Source of the DNA: Paucibacter_B soli
GTDB lineage: Bacteria > Pseudomonadota > Gammaproteobacteria > Burkholderiales > Burkholderiaceae_C
Assembly (NCBI RefSeq): GCF_037482845.1
Contig: NZ_JBBHJW010000001.1
Location: forward strand, 558,001 to 622,000
DNA length: 64,000 nucleotides
Direction of reading: 5' to 3'
The translations under genes and the position numbers were made by a program. Below the pieces are notes generated by a model. The model did not search any database and was not told the DNA's origin. It saw nothing but the letters and a program-made list of their open reading frames with translations. Positions 32,478 to 46,276 of the stretch are shown here, piece by piece. Within the stretch, counting starts at the first letter, position 1, and every line of letters starts with the position of its first letter.

Positions 32478-34580
32478 TCACTTGCCGCGGGCAGTGATGA
32501 TGGCGTCGGCCACGTTCTTCGGAGCTTCGGCGTAGTGCTTGAACTCCATCGTGTACGTCGCACGGCCTTGCGTGGCCGAACGCAGCGTGGTCGAGTAGCC
32601 GAACATTTCGGACAGGGGCACTTCGGCCTTGATGATCTTGCCGCCGCCGACCATGTCGTCCATGCCCTGCACCATGCCACGACGGCTGGACAGATCGCCC
32701 ATCACCGTACCAGCGTAGTCTTCCGGCGTCTCGACTTCCACGGCCATCATCGGCTCCAGGATCACCGGCGAAGCCTTGCGGCAGCCATCCTTGAAGCCCA
32801 TCGAAGCGGCCATCTTGAAGGCGTTTTCGTTCGAGTCCACTTCGTGGTAGGAACCAAAGGTCAGCGTGACCTTCACGTCCACCACGGGGTAGCCCGCCAG
32901 CACGCCGTTCGGCAGGCTGTCGATCACGCCCTTTTCAACCGCGGGAATGAACTCGCGGGGCACCACACCACCCTTGATGGCGTCGACGAACTCGAAGCCC
33001 TTGCCCGGCTCTTGCGGCTCGACGGTCAGCACGACGTGGCCGTACTGGCCCTTACCGCCCGACTGCCGAACGAACTTGCCTTCCACATCAGTGGCGGTCT
33101 TGCGAATGGTTTCGCGATAGGCCACTTGCGGCTTGCCGACGTTGGCTTCCACGCCGAATTCGCGCTTCATGCGGTCGACAATGATTTCCAGGTGCAGCTC
33201 GCCCATGCCCGAGATGATGGTCTGGCCCGACTCTTCGTCGGTACGCAGACGGAACGACGGATCTTCCTTGGCCAGACGGCCCAGGGCGATACCCATCTTC
33301 TCCTGGTCGGCCTTGGTCTTGGGCTCGACGGCCTGCGAAATCACCGGCTCGGGGAACACCATCTTTTCCAGCGTGATGATGGCTTCGGGATCGCACAGGG
33401 TTTCGCCCGTGGTCACGTCCTTCAGGCCCACGCAGGCAGCGATGTCACCGGCCAGAATTTCCGAGATTTCTTCACGCTGGTTGGCGTGCATCTGCAGAAT
33501 ACGGCCGATACGCTCCTTCTTGGCACGGATCGGGTTGTAGACCGAGTCGCCCGACTTCAGCACGCCGGAGTAGACGCGCACAAAGGTCAGCTGACCAACA
33601 TAGGGGTCGGTCATCAGCTTGAAGGCCAGCGCCGAGAACTTGGCTTCGTCGGAAGCGTCGCGCGAGGCCGGCTGGTCGTCTTCATCCGTACCGGGCACGG
33701 GCGGCACGTCCACCGGCGAGGGCAGGAAGTCGATCACGCCGTCCAGCATGCGCTGCACGCCCTTGTTCTTGAAGGCGGTGCCGCAGAACATCGGCTGGAT
33801 TTCAGCAGCCAGCGTGCGCACTCGGATACCTTGCATGATTTCAGCTTCGCTGAGCTCACCGGTTTCCAGGTACTGGTTCATCATGTCTTCGCTCGACTCG
33901 GCAGCCGCTTCAACCAGGTTGTCGCGCCACTTCTGCGCGTCAGCCTGCAGCTCGGCAGGGATGTCGCGGTAGTCGAACTTCATGCCCTGGGAAGCTTCAT
34001 CCCAGTAGATGGCCTTCATCTTGATCAGGTCGACGACGCCCTTGAAGTTCTCTTCGGCGCCGATAGGGATCACGACGGGCACGGGGTTGGCCTTCAGACG
34101 CAGGCGCATCTGGTCATAGACCTTGAAGAAGTTGGCACCGGTGCGGTCCATCTTGTTCACGAAGGCCAGACGCGGCACCTTGTACTTGTTGGCCTGACGC
34201 CAGACGGTTTCCGACTGGGGCTGCACACCACCCACGGCGCAATAGACCATGCAAGCGCCGTCCAGCACACGCATCGAACGCTCGACTTCAATCGTGAAGT
34301 CCACGTGTCCAGGGGTGTCGATGATGTTGAAGCGGTGCTCCGGATAGGACATGTCCATGCCCTTCCAGAAGCAGGTGGTCGCAGCCGACGTGATGGTGAT
34401 ACCACGCTCCTGCTCTTGTTCCATCCAGTCCATGGTGGCAGCACCGTCGTGCACTTCACCGATCTTGTGGTTCACGCCCGTGTAAAACAGGATACGTTCG
34501 GTCGTGGTGGTCTTGCCAGCATCGATGTGCGCAGAGATACCGATATTGCGGTAGCGCTCGATGGGGGTCTTGCGGGCCAT
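32478..34580 (-). CDS. fusA: Elongation factor G
   Basis: A 700-residue translocase GTPase. MARKTPIERYRNIGISAHID leads into the P-loop AHIDAGKTTTTE; DTPGHVDFT and NKMDRTGANF complete the G domain. The C-terminal domains carry AYRETIRKTATDVEGKFVRQ and SYHEVDSNENAFKMAASMGF. ATG 34580 gives the standard N-terminus. It follows rpsG by 69 bp in the str operon. Confidence 0.99.
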   Translation of the reverse strand: MARKTPIERYRNIGISAHIDAGKTTTTERILFYTGVNHKIGEVHDGAATMDWMEQEQERGITITSAATTCFWKGMDMSYPEHRFNIIDTPGHVDFTIEVERSMRVLDGACMVYCAVGGVQPQSETVWRQANKYKVPRLAFVNKMDRTGANFFKVYDQMRLRLKANPVPVVIPIGAEENFKGVVDLIKMKAIYWDEASQGMKFDYRDIPAELQADAQKWRDNLVEAAAESSEDMMNQYLETGELSEAEIMQGIRVRTLAAEIQPMFCGTAFKNKGVQRMLDGVIDFLPSPVDVPPVPGTDEDDQPASRDASDEAKFSALAFKLMTDPYVGQLTFVRVYSGVLKSGDSVYNPIRAKKERIGRILQMHANQREEISEILAGDIAACVGLKDVTTGETLCDPEAIITLEKMVFPEPVISQAVEPKTKADQEKMGIALGRLAKEDPSFRLRTDEESGQTIISGMGELHLEIIVDRMKREFGVEANVGKPQVAYRETIRKTATDVEGKFVRQSGGKGQYGHVVLTVEPQEPGKGFEFVDAIKGGVVPREFIPAVEKGVIDSLPNGVLAGYPVVDVKVTLTFGSYHEVDSNENAFKMAASMGFKDGCRKASPVILEPMMAVEVETPEDYAGTVMGDLSSRRGMVQGMDDMVGGGKIIKAEVPLSEMFGYSTTLRSATQGRATYTMEFKHYAEAPKNVADAIITARGK

Positions 34581-34649
34581 GATGTGACTCCAAATGCATT
34601 GAGCCGCCAACGGGTTGGTAGAAACCCGAGGCGGCTGGAACGGTGTAGT

Positions 34650-35120
34650 TTAGAAGCGGAAGTGCGAGAAGGCCTTGTTGGCTTCTGCCATGCGGTGCAC
34701 TTCGTCACGCTTCTTCATCGCGCCGCCGCGGCCTTCGGAGGCCTCCAGCAGTTCGTTGGCGAGGCGCTGTGCCATCGACTTCTCGCCGCGCTTGCGGGCC
34801 GATTCCTTCAGCCAACGCATGGCCAGAGCCATACGGCGGACGGGGCGAACTTCCACGGGAACTTGGTAGTTCGCACCGCCAACGCGGCGTGACTTCACTT
34901 CGACCATGGGCTTCACGTTGTTCAGCGCGACGATGAACACTTCCAGCGGATCTTTGCCGACCTTCTTCTCGATTTGCTCGAGAGCGCCATAAATGATGCG
35001 CTCGGCGACGGCCTTCTTGCCGGACTCCATCACAACATTCATGAACTTCGACAGATCAACATTGCCGAACTTGGGATCAGGCAGGATCTCGCGCTTGGGT
35101 ACTTCGCGACGACGTGGCAT
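34650..35120 (-). CDS. rpsG: 30S ribosomal protein S7
   Basis: A 156-residue assembly initiator of the 30S head; in E. coli it represses the str operon. MPRRREVPKREILPDPKFGN, VGGANYQVPVEVRPVRRMAL and MAEANKAFSHFRF are typical. It lies 182 bp after rpsL; I see no gene in that spacer. Confidence 0.98.
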   Translation of the reverse strand: MPRRREVPKREILPDPKFGNVDLSKFMNVVMESGKKAVAERIIYGALEQIEKKVGKDPLEVFIVALNNVKPMVEVKSRRVGGANYQVPVEVRPVRRMALAMRWLKESARKRGEKSMAQRLANELLEASEGRGGAMKKRDEVHRMAEANKAFSHFRF

Positions 35121-35302
35121 GGGATTCTTCCTCTTGCTTCAGTTTGGCTCGGGGCTTAGGCCCGTCACCGTTGAACGACCACCAACATCAGGGGTCATCC
35201 ACTTACTCGGCTGCTACCGCTCTACTGAGTCAGCACAAACCGCTAAATATCCGACGACAGCCTAGACGATGCCAGTGCCGCGCCATGACAAACTCTTGAT
35301 GC

Positions 35303-35677
35303 TTACTTCTTCGGGCGCTTGGCGCCGTACTTGGAACGCGATTGCTTGCGATCCTTCACGCCCTGCAGGTCCAAGGAGCCGCGCACGATGTGGTAACGCA
35401 CACCGGGCAAGTCCTTGACACGGCCGCCGCGCACGAGCACGACGCTGTGCTCTTGCAGGTTGTGGCCTTCACCGCCGATGTACGAGATGACCTCGAAACC
35501 GTTGGTCAGGCGCACCTTGGCAACCTTACGAAGCGCCGAGTTCGGCTTCTTCGGGGTCGTGGTGTACACGCGGGTGCAAACGCCGCGGCGCTGCGGGCAG
35601 TCCTGCATCGCCGGCGACTTGGATTTCGTGACCTCGACCTGACGGCCGTGGCGCACGAGCTGATTGATGGTTGGCAT
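35303..35677 (-). CDS. rpsL: 30S ribosomal protein S12
   Basis: A 124-residue decoding-centre protein. MPTINQLVRHGRQVEVTKSK opens it. The streptomycin-related segments are wild type: TTTPKKPNSALRKVAKV and VRGGRVKDLPGVRYH. It is the first gene of the str operon; a promoter-like pair lies 183 bp upstream. The open frame continues far upstream but is not S12. Confidence 0.98.
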   Translation of the reverse strand: MPTINQLVRHGRQVEVTKSKSPAMQDCPQRRGVCTRVYTTTPKKPNSALRKVAKVRLTNGFEVISYIGGEGHNLQEHSVVLVRGGRVKDLPGVRYHIVRGSLDLQGVKDRKQSRSKYGAKRPKK

Positions 35678-35859
35678 AAGTAACTTGTTCCCGTTTGAAG
35701 TCACAGTCTTCGATGGACTGACCACGACGGCCAGCAACCCTGCTACGCAACACCTGACGAAAAGCCAAAAGCGCACGACACCATGCAAGGCATGACGCTG
35801 TGCGCAAACTTTCCGGACGCTGATGCCTAGGCGCAGCAAGGCCCATTGAAGAGCCCGCG

Positions 35860-35889
35860 ATTGTAGATCAGAAGCTGGCAATGGCACAA
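35860..35889 (-). promoter_or_regulatory. Probable str-operon promoter
   Basis: TTGTGC (-35) and TACAAT (-10, five of six) lie 18 bp apart upstream of rpsL, giving a leader of about 175 nt. The same 274-bp spacer also holds the start region of the divergent PIN-domain gene, for which no clear promoter was found. Confidence 0.55.
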
Positions 35890-35951
35890 GTGAGGCACTC
35901 AAGGGCCTTGGCAACGGCTATGCTTGCCGCCATTTGCCGTTGCCTCCATCC

Positions 35952-36407
35952 ATGCCCACACCCCAGGCCGTCCCATGCGCCGTCATCGATACCCAGGTGG
36001 TAATGGATTGGCTGATATTTGCCGAGCCCTCGGTGCAAGCGCTGGTGCTGGCCCTGACGTCCGGGCGCCTGCGTTGGGTCGGTAGTGCGGCCATGCGCGC
36101 GGAGTTGCTGCATGTGTTGGGCAGGGGCATTGCCGCCAGCCGCGCACCCGACCTGGGTGCCATCGAGGCGGCATTCGATCAATGGTGCCATACCGTTCCG
36201 GAAGCGCCGCCGCCGGCGGTCCGGCTGAGCTGTCGCGACCCGGACGATCAGATGTTCATCGACCTGGCCGTCGCGCAGCAATGCGAATGGCTGATCTCAC
36301 GCGACCGCGCCGTGTTGGCCCTGGCCAAGCGGGCGCGCGCCTTGCGGCTGAACATACTCACGCCCCAAGCCTGGATCAAGGCACAGGCATTGCCGCCTCA
36401 GAAGTAG
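35952..36407 (+). CDS. PIN-domain protein (putative toxin-type ribonuclease)
   Basis: A 151-residue protein of the PIN nuclease superfamily, resembling 'putative toxin-antitoxin system toxin component, PIN family'. Acidic active-site positions are visible in CAVIDTQVVMDWLIF (first Asp), MRAELLHVL (Glu), SCRDPDDQMFIDLAV (DPDD) and WLISRDRAVL (Asp), so it should be catalytically competent for RNA cleavage. ATG 35952 was preferred over the TTG at 35934. No antitoxin-like gene lies next to it: the neighbours are rpsL (divergent) and rpoC (convergent). It could be a solitary RNase or a toxin with a distant partner. Confidence 0.78.
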   Translation: MPTPQAVPCAVIDTQVVMDWLIFAEPSVQALVLALTSGRLRWVGSAAMRAELLHVLGRGIAASRAPDLGAIEAAFDQWCHTVPEAPPPAVRLSCRDPDDQMFIDLAVAQQCEWLISRDRAVLALAKRARALRLNILTPQAWIKAQALPPQK

Positions 36408-36437
36408 AAAAGGGCTGCCGAACCGGCAGCCCTTTTA
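36407..36437. terminator. Bidirectional terminator between the PIN gene and rpoC
   Basis: AGGGCTGCCG pairs with CGGCAGCCCT around a 3-nt loop, with AAAA to the left and TTTT to the right. It serves both the plus-strand PIN gene and the minus-strand rpoC, whose stop is 25 bp away. Confidence 0.92.
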
Positions 36438-36461
36438 GGCATGAAGCCCTTGCGGGCCTGA

Positions 36462-39400
36462 TCAGTCGGCGCTGCGATCGCTCGCGTCGTCCACGGCTGC
36501 CAGCTGTGCGGCGGCCATTTCCTCGGCTTCCTGCATGGCGATGGCGCGGCGCTCGGCGTCGTCCATCTCTTCCTTGACGCGGCGAGCGTCGTGGAAGGCC
36601 ATGCCGGTACCGGCCGGGATCAGACGGCCGACGATGACGTTTTCCTTCAGGCCGCGCAGCTCGTCGCGCTTGCCCATGATGGCAGCCTCGGTAAGCACGC
36701 GAGTGGTTTCCTGGAAGGAAGCCGCGGAGATGAAGGAATCGGTCGACAGCGAAGCCTTGGTGATACCGAGCAGCACGTCGGCATGGGTGGCAATCATCTT
36801 GCCTTCCTTGCGCAGACGGTCGTTGGTGTCCAGCAGCTCCGAGCGCTCCACCTGCTCGTTGACGATGTAGTTCGAGTCGCCCGAGTTCGTGATCTGCACG
36901 CGACGCAGCATCTGGCGAACGATCACCTCGATGTGCTTGTCGTTGATCTTCACGCCCTGCAAGCGGTACACGTCCTGCACTTCGTCGACGATGTAGCGAG
37001 CCAGCTCCTCGATACCGAGCAGGCGCAGGATGTCTTGCGGATCGGCCGGGCCGTCCACAATCAGCTCACCGCGGTTGACCACCTGGCCTTCGTGCACCAA
37101 GATGTTCTTTTCCTTGGGCACCAGCTCTTCGTGCTTGTTGCCGTCCGGATCGGTGATCTCCAAGCGCACCTTGCCCTTGGTTTCCTTGCCGAAGGAGACC
37201 GTACCGGTCTGCTCGGCCAGCACGCCGGCATCCTTGGGCGAGCGGGCTTCGAAGAGCTCGGCCACACGCGGCAGACCGCCGGTAATGTCTCGAGTCTTCT
37301 GGCCTTCCACCGGGATACGCGCCAGCACCTCACCAGGCGCAAGGTCCTGGCCGTCGCGGATCTGGATCAGCGAGCCGACCTGGAAGCCGATCGTCACCGA
37401 GTGGTCGGTGCCGGGGATCTTCACCTCGTTGCCATTGGCGTCCAGCAGCTTGACCTGCGGACGCACCACCTTGGCGGCACCACGACGCTTGGGATCGATC
37501 ACCACCAGGGTGGACAGACCGGTCACCTCGTCGACCTGCTTGGCCACGGTGACGCCCTCTTCCACGTTCTCGAACTTAGCCTGGCCGGCGAATTCCGTGA
37601 TGATGGGTCGGGTCAGCGGATCCCAGTTCGCCAAGATCAGGCCAGCCTTGATGGTCTGGTCGGCCTTGATGTTCAGGATCGCGCCGTACGGCACCTTGTG
37701 GCGCTCGCGCTCGCGGCCATGCTGGTCGCTGATGATGATTTCGCCAGAACGCGAGATCACCACCAGTTCGCCCTTGCCGTTGGTGACGTAGCGCATCGTG
37801 GCATTGAAGCCGATGATGCCGTCCGACTTGGCTTCGACGCTGGAGGCCACCGCTGCACGCGAAGCCGCACCACCGATGTGGAAGGTACGCATGGTCAGCT
37901 GGGTACCCGGCTCACCGATCGACTGCGCGGCAATCACGCCCACGGCCTCGCCGGTGTTGACCAGGCCGCCGCGGCCCAGATCGCGGCCATAGCACTTGGC
38001 GCAGAGGCCGAAGCGCGTGGCGCAGGTCAGCGGCGTGCGGACCTTGACCTCGTCCACGCCGGCTTGCTCCAGCATGTCCAGGTTGTCTTCGTCCAGCATA
38101 TGGCCGGCCGGCAGCAGCAGGCCTTGCGTCTCGGGGTGCAGCACATCGATGGCTGCCACGCGGCCGAGGATACGGTCGCGCAGCGATTCGATCACTTCAC
38201 CACCCTCGACCAGGGCGCGCATCGCGATGCCGTTGTCGGTGCCGCAATCGGCTTCGGTCACGACCAGATCCTGGGTCACGTCCACCAGACGACGCGTCAG
38301 GTAACCCGAGTTCGCGGTCTTCAACGCCGTATCCGCCAGGCCCTTACGAGCACCGTGGGTGGAGATGAAGTACTGCAACACGTTCAGGCCTTCGCGGAAG
38401 TTCGCCGTGATCGGCGTCTCGATGATCGAGCCATCCGGCTTGGCCATCAGGCCCCGCATACCAGCCAGCTGGCGAATCTGGGCCGCAGAACCGCGGGCGC
38501 CCGAGTCGGCCATCATGTAGATGGAGTTGAAGGACTCCTGATCCACTTCCTTGCCGTTGCGGTCGATGGTCTTCTGCTTGGACAGCTGGGTCATCATGAC
38601 CTTGCCGACCTCGTCGCCGGTCTTGCCCCAGATGTCCACCACCTTGTTGTAGCGCTCGCCGGCGGTCACCAGGCCCGAGACGTACTGCTGCTCGATTTCC
38701 TTGACTTCCTTTTCGGCACGCTCGATCAGCTGCACCTTCTCCTTGGGCACCAACATGTCGTCGATAGCGATGGAGATGCCAGCACGCGTAGCCAGCTTGA
38801 AACCAGATTGCAGCAGCTTGTCTGCCAGCACCACGGTTTCCTTCAGGCCGCACTTGCGGAACGAGGTGTTGATCAGGCGCGAGATCTCCTTCTTCTTCAG
38901 CGCCTTGTTGATGTTCGAGAACGGCAGGCCCTTGGGCAGGATCTCGCTCAACAGGGCACGGCCGACGGTGGTGTCCACCAGCTTGGTCTCGGGCACCCAT
39001 TCACCGTCCGCACCCTTGCTGTACTCGGTCAGGCGCACGGCGATCTTGGCGGTGATCTCGACCACGCCGTTCTCCAGCGCGCGCAGCATTTCGCTGACAT
39101 CGGAGAACACCAGGCCTTCGCCCTTGGCGTTGATGCGATCGCGGGTGGCGTAGTACAGGCCCAGCACCACGTCTTGCGACGGCACGATAGAGGGCTCGCC
39201 CGAGGCCGGGAACAGCACGTTGTTGGAGGCCAGCATCAGCGTGCGGGCTTCCATCTGCGCTTCGATCGACAGCGGCACGTGGACGGCCATCTGGTCACCG
39301 TCGAAGTCGGCGTTGAAGGCCGCGCAGACCAGCGGATGCAGCTGGATCGCCTTGCCTTCGATCAGCACCGGCTCGAAGGCCTGGATACCCAGACGGTGCA

Positions 39401-40679
39401 GCGTCGGCGCGCGATTCAGCAGAACCGGATGCTCCTTGATGACCTCTTCCAGGATGTCCCAGACCACCGGCGTGCCGGATTCGACTTCCTTCTTCGCGGC
39501 CTTGATGGTGGTGGCGATACCCATCGCCTCCAGGCGCGAGAAGATGAAGGGCTTGAACAGCTCCAGCGCCATCAGCTTGGGCAGACCGCACTGGTGCAGC
39601 TTGAGCGTCGGGCCCACGGTAATCACCGAACGACCGGAATAGTCGACGCGCTTGCCCAGCAAGTTTTGACGGAAGCGACCGCTCTTGCCCTTGATCATGT
39701 CGGCCAGCGACTTGAGGGCACGCTTGTTCGCGCCGGTCATGGCCTTGCCACGACGGCCGTTGTCCAGCAGCGAGTCCACGGCTTCCTGCAGCATGCGCTT
39801 TTCGTTGCGCACGATGATCTCAGGGGCCTTCAGCTCGAGCAGACGGGCCAGGCGGTTGTTACGGTTGATGACGCGGCGATACAGATCGTTCAGATCCGAG
39901 GTCGCGAAGCGGCCGCCGTCCAGCGGCACCAGCGGACGCAGGTCCGGCGGCAGCACGGGCAGCACATCCAGCACCATCCAGTTCGGCTTGATGCCGGACT
40001 TCTTGAAGGCTTCCATCACCTTCAGGCGCTTGGAGTTCTTTTTGACCTTGAGCTCGGAGCCGGTCATGTCGTTGCGGAGCTTGTCGATCTCGACGTCGAG
40101 ATCCATGTCTTCCAGCAACTTCTTGACGCCTTCCGCACCCATCAGCGCGATGAACTCGTCACCGTACTCGACGCGCTTGGCGTCGTAGTCGTCCTCGCTC
40201 ATGATGCTGAACTTCTTCAGCGGGGTCATGCCGGGGTCGACGACCACATAGGCTTCGAAGTACAGCACGCGCTCGATGTCGCGCAGCGTCATGTCGAGCA
40301 CCAGGCCCAGACGCGAGGGCAGCGACTTCAGGAACCAGATGTGGGCGCAGGGCGCGGCCAGGTCGATATGACCCATGCGGTCGCGGCGCACCTTGGTCTG
40401 GGTGACTTCAACGCCGCACTTCTCGCAGATCACGCCGCGGTGCTTCAAGCGCTTGTACTTGCCGCACAGGCACTCGTAGTCCTTGATCGGGCCGAAGATC
40501 TTGGCGCAAAACAGGCCATCACGCTCGGGCTTGAAAGTCCGGTAGTTGATGGTCTCGGGCTTCTTCACCTCACCGAAAGACCACGAACGGATCTTCTCGG
40601 GCGAGGCCAGCCCGATCTTGATCGCGTCGAAGTGCTCGTCGGGCGTGAATTGCTTGAACAGGTCCAGCAAACCTTTCAT
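36462..40679 (-). CDS. rpoC: DNA-directed RNA polymerase subunit beta'
   Basis: The 1405-residue beta' subunit, carrying the catalytic magnesium site NADFDGDQMAVHVPLS. The N-terminal zinc ribbon (CLCGKYKRLKHRGVICEKCG) and the second zinc site (around CATRFGLCAKCYGRD) are intact. The rudder/bridge-helix region and the trigger-loop segment (GEPGTQLTMRTFHIGGAA) are present. It starts 21 bp after rpoB. Confidence 0.99.
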   Translation of the reverse strand: MKGLLDLFKQFTPDEHFDAIKIGLASPEKIRSWSFGEVKKPETINYRTFKPERDGLFCAKIFGPIKDYECLCGKYKRLKHRGVICEKCGVEVTQTKVRRDRMGHIDLAAPCAHIWFLKSLPSRLGLVLDMTLRDIERVLYFEAYVVVDPGMTPLKKFSIMSEDDYDAKRVEYGDEFIALMGAEGVKKLLEDMDLDVEIDKLRNDMTGSELKVKKNSKRLKVMEAFKKSGIKPNWMVLDVLPVLPPDLRPLVPLDGGRFATSDLNDLYRRVINRNNRLARLLELKAPEIIVRNEKRMLQEAVDSLLDNGRRGKAMTGANKRALKSLADMIKGKSGRFRQNLLGKRVDYSGRSVITVGPTLKLHQCGLPKLMALELFKPFIFSRLEAMGIATTIKAAKKEVESGTPVVWDILEEVIKEHPVLLNRAPTLHRLGIQAFEPVLIEGKAIQLHPLVCAAFNADFDGDQMAVHVPLSIEAQMEARTLMLASNNVLFPASGEPSIVPSQDVVLGLYYATRDRINAKGEGLVFSDVSEMLRALENGVVEITAKIAVRLTEYSKGADGEWVPETKLVDTTVGRALLSEILPKGLPFSNINKALKKKEISRLINTSFRKCGLKETVVLADKLLQSGFKLATRAGISIAIDDMLVPKEKVQLIERAEKEVKEIEQQYVSGLVTAGERYNKVVDIWGKTGDEVGKVMMTQLSKQKTIDRNGKEVDQESFNSIYMMADSGARGSAAQIRQLAGMRGLMAKPDGSIIETPITANFREGLNVLQYFISTHGARKGLADTALKTANSGYLTRRLVDVTQDLVVTEADCGTDNGIAMRALVEGGEVIESLRDRILGRVAAIDVLHPETQGLLLPAGHMLDEDNLDMLEQAGVDEVKVRTPLTCATRFGLCAKCYGRDLGRGGLVNTGEAVGVIAAQSIGEPGTQLTMRTFHIGGAASRAAVASSVEAKSDGIIGFNATMRYVTNGKGELVVISRSGEIIISDQHGRERERHKVPYGAILNIKADQTIKAGLILANWDPLTRPIITEFAGQAKFENVEEGVTVAKQVDEVTGLSTLVVIDPKRRGAAKVVRPQVKLLDANGNEVKIPGTDHSVTIGFQVGSLIQIRDGQDLAPGEVLARIPVEGQKTRDITGGLPRVAELFEARSPKDAGVLAEQTGTVSFGKETKGKVRLEITDPDGNKHEELVPKEKNILVHEGQVVNRGELIVDGPADPQDILRLLGIEELARYIVDEVQDVYRLQGVKINDKHIEVIVRQMLRRVQITNSGDSNYIVNEQVERSELLDTNDRLRKEGKMIATHADVLLGITKASLSTDSFISAASFQETTRVLTEAAIMGKRDELRGLKENVIVGRLIPAGTGMAFHDARRVKEEMDDAERRAIAMQEAEEMAAAQLAAVDDASDRSAD

Positions 40680-40700
40680 GTGTTTCTCCTGTTCCTATGC

Positions 40701-44822
<4,122 letters not shown>

Positions 44823-45146
44823 AAACACTCCGTGTCGAGAGCCCACCCCTGGCCGTGGGACGGGCTTCGTCGGCGACTGGCTTCTCGAGTATTGCGCTCG
44901 ATGCTTGGTGGTTGGCCACTACCAACCGCTGGCGGACAACCCTGGCATTGCACCAAGGCCCGACCAAACCGGCTCTCTGCAGTCGGATCAGAGAACACTT
45001 GAAAGAACCGCGCATCATACCGCACGCGATCCTTTCAGCTATCCTCAAGAGTGTTTACCCTTGAAACGACTAAAGGGGAGGCCCGCAGGACCACCCCTTT
45101 AGCACAGTGGAGCCGGGCAGCTTGCGCCACCCCGCTCCCCAAGGTC
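44823..45146 (-). other. rplL-rpoB spacer with an attenuator-like hairpin at 45072-45100
   Basis: This 324-bp spacer has no gene. On the minus strand, 47 bp after the rplL stop, AAAGGGG pairs with CCCCTTT and encloses a further GG/CC-rich stem. In E. coli the same place holds a partial terminator and RNase III site that lower rpoBC expression relative to the L7/L12 gene. Here no long T-run follows, so the role is inferred from position. TATGAT near 45012 is -10-like but lacks a well-spaced -35. Confidence 0.5.
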
Positions 45147-45527
45147 TTACTTGAGTTCGACCTTGGCGCCGGCTTCTTCCAGCTTCTTCTTGGCGGCTTC
45201 GGCGTCGGCCTTGGCCACGGCTTCCTTGACAGCCTTGGGAGCGCCGTCGACCAGGTCCTTGGCTTCCTTCAGGCCCAGGCCGGTGATTTCGCGCACGGCC
45301 TTGATCACGCCAACCTTGTTCGCGCCGGCTTCCAGCAGCACGACATTGAACTCGGTCTTCTCTTCAGCAGCAGCAGCGCCACCGCCAGCAGCGCCGCCAG
45401 CGGCGGGAGCAGCCATCGAAGCGGCGGACACGCCGAACTTCTCTTCAATTGCCTTGACCAGATCGTTCAGTTCCAGAACGGTCATGCTGTCCAGAGCGGC
45501 CAGGAATGCGTCTTTATCGAATGCCAT
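45147..45527 (-). CDS. rplL: 50S ribosomal protein L7/L12
   Basis: A 126-residue stalk protein that recruits translational GTPases. The N-terminal dimerisation domain MAFDKDAFLAALDSMTVLEL, an Ala/Gly hinge (about residues 38-53), and the C-domain with GANKVGVIKAVREITGLGLK and EAKDLVDGAPKAVKEAVAKA are clear. It begins 43 bp after rplJ. Confidence 0.99.
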   Translation of the reverse strand: MAFDKDAFLAALDSMTVLELNDLVKAIEEKFGVSAASMAAPAAGGAAGGGAAAAEEKTEFNVVLLEAGANKVGVIKAVREITGLGLKEAKDLVDGAPKAVKEAVAKADAEAAKKKLEEAGAKVELK

Positions 45528-45570
45528 GATAGTTTCCTAATAACAGATAGATTGCAGGGGACGTAGCGTC

Positions 45571-46095
45571 TTAAGCAGCAGCTTCGGCCGGGGCTTCGGC
45601 AGTAGCGCCGCCACCCTTTTGCTGAGCCAGGGCAGCCAGCACGGCGGCGGTGCGTTGCACCGGCGACATGAGCAGGCCAGCCACTTGGGACAGCAGCACT
45701 TCCTTGCTGGGGATGGATGCCAGGGCCTTGACGGCATTGACGTCCAGAGCCTTGCCACCATAAGCGCCGCCCTTGATGACGAGCTTGTCGTTGGTCTTGG
45801 CGAAGTCAGCGATGACCTTCGCGGCAGCGACCGCGTCCTCGGAAAAACCGTAGATCAGCGGGCCGACCATGCTCTCCGAAGCAGCTTCGAACGAAGTGCC
45901 GGCGACAGCACGACGTGCCAGGGTGTTCTTCAGCACGTGAAGATACACACCTTGGGCACGCGCAGTGACGCGCAGCTTGTTCAAGGCTTCAACGGTGAGG
46001 CCACGGTACTCGGCCAGCGCCAGCGTCTGCGACTTGGCGGCTTGCGCTGCCACTTCGGAGACGACGGTTGCCTTCTCGTTGCGATTGAGACTCAA
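45571..46095 (-). CDS. rplJ: 50S ribosomal protein L10
   Basis: A 174-residue stalk base protein that binds 23S rRNA and L7/L12 dimers and, in E. coli, represses its own operon via the upstream leader. MSLNRNEKATVVSEVAAQAA, SQTLALAEYRGLTVEALNKL and LKNTLARRAVAGTSFEA are typical. The Ala-rich C-terminal helix is the L7/L12 docking site. Confidence 0.98.
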   Translation of the reverse strand: MSLNRNEKATVVSEVAAQAAKSQTLALAEYRGLTVEALNKLRVTARAQGVYLHVLKNTLARRAVAGTSFEAASESMVGPLIYGFSEDAVAAAKVIADFAKTNDKLVIKGGAYGGKALDVNAVKALASIPSKEVLLSQVAGLLMSPVQRTAAVLAALAQQKGGGATAEAPAEAAA

Positions 46096-46192
46096 GGTCT
46101 ACTCCTCACAAAAACGTGTCTTCGGCCTCGCAGCCTCCGACACACCGGGATTCAGCGACCTTCTGTCAGGAAACATTCATTCCTTACAGCGG

Positions 46193-46276
46193 GACCGCCA
46201 TCTGCGCTGGACGGAAACAGAGTTCCCGATTAAGCCTTGCCCCCAGTACTGCAGGGGGCGCATCTCCAGCGGTCTT
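46193..46276 (-). ncRNA. L10 leader (autoregulatory mRNA structure upstream of rplJ)
   Basis: Read on the minus strand, AAGACCGCTGGAGATGCG resembles the L10-binding element of the E. coli leader (GACCGCUGG...ACGCG). GACCGC pairs with GCGGTC and TGGA with TCCA, separated by an asymmetric internal loop containing GA, as in a kink-turn. The element encloses a second hairpin, GCCCCCTGCAGTACTGGGGGC. It starts 98 nt before rplJ in the 269-bp rplA-rplJ spacer. Binding of L10/L12 would repress rplJL translation (family knowledge). Confidence 0.7.

Noticed and set aside
32472..34892. 806-codon plus-strand frame opposite fusA
   Set aside because: Antisense shadow of EF-G, with no start signal or domain content.
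35678..35914. Extension of rpsL by 79 codons
   Set aside because: S12 begins MPTINQLVRHG; the upstream frame covers the promoter and leader.
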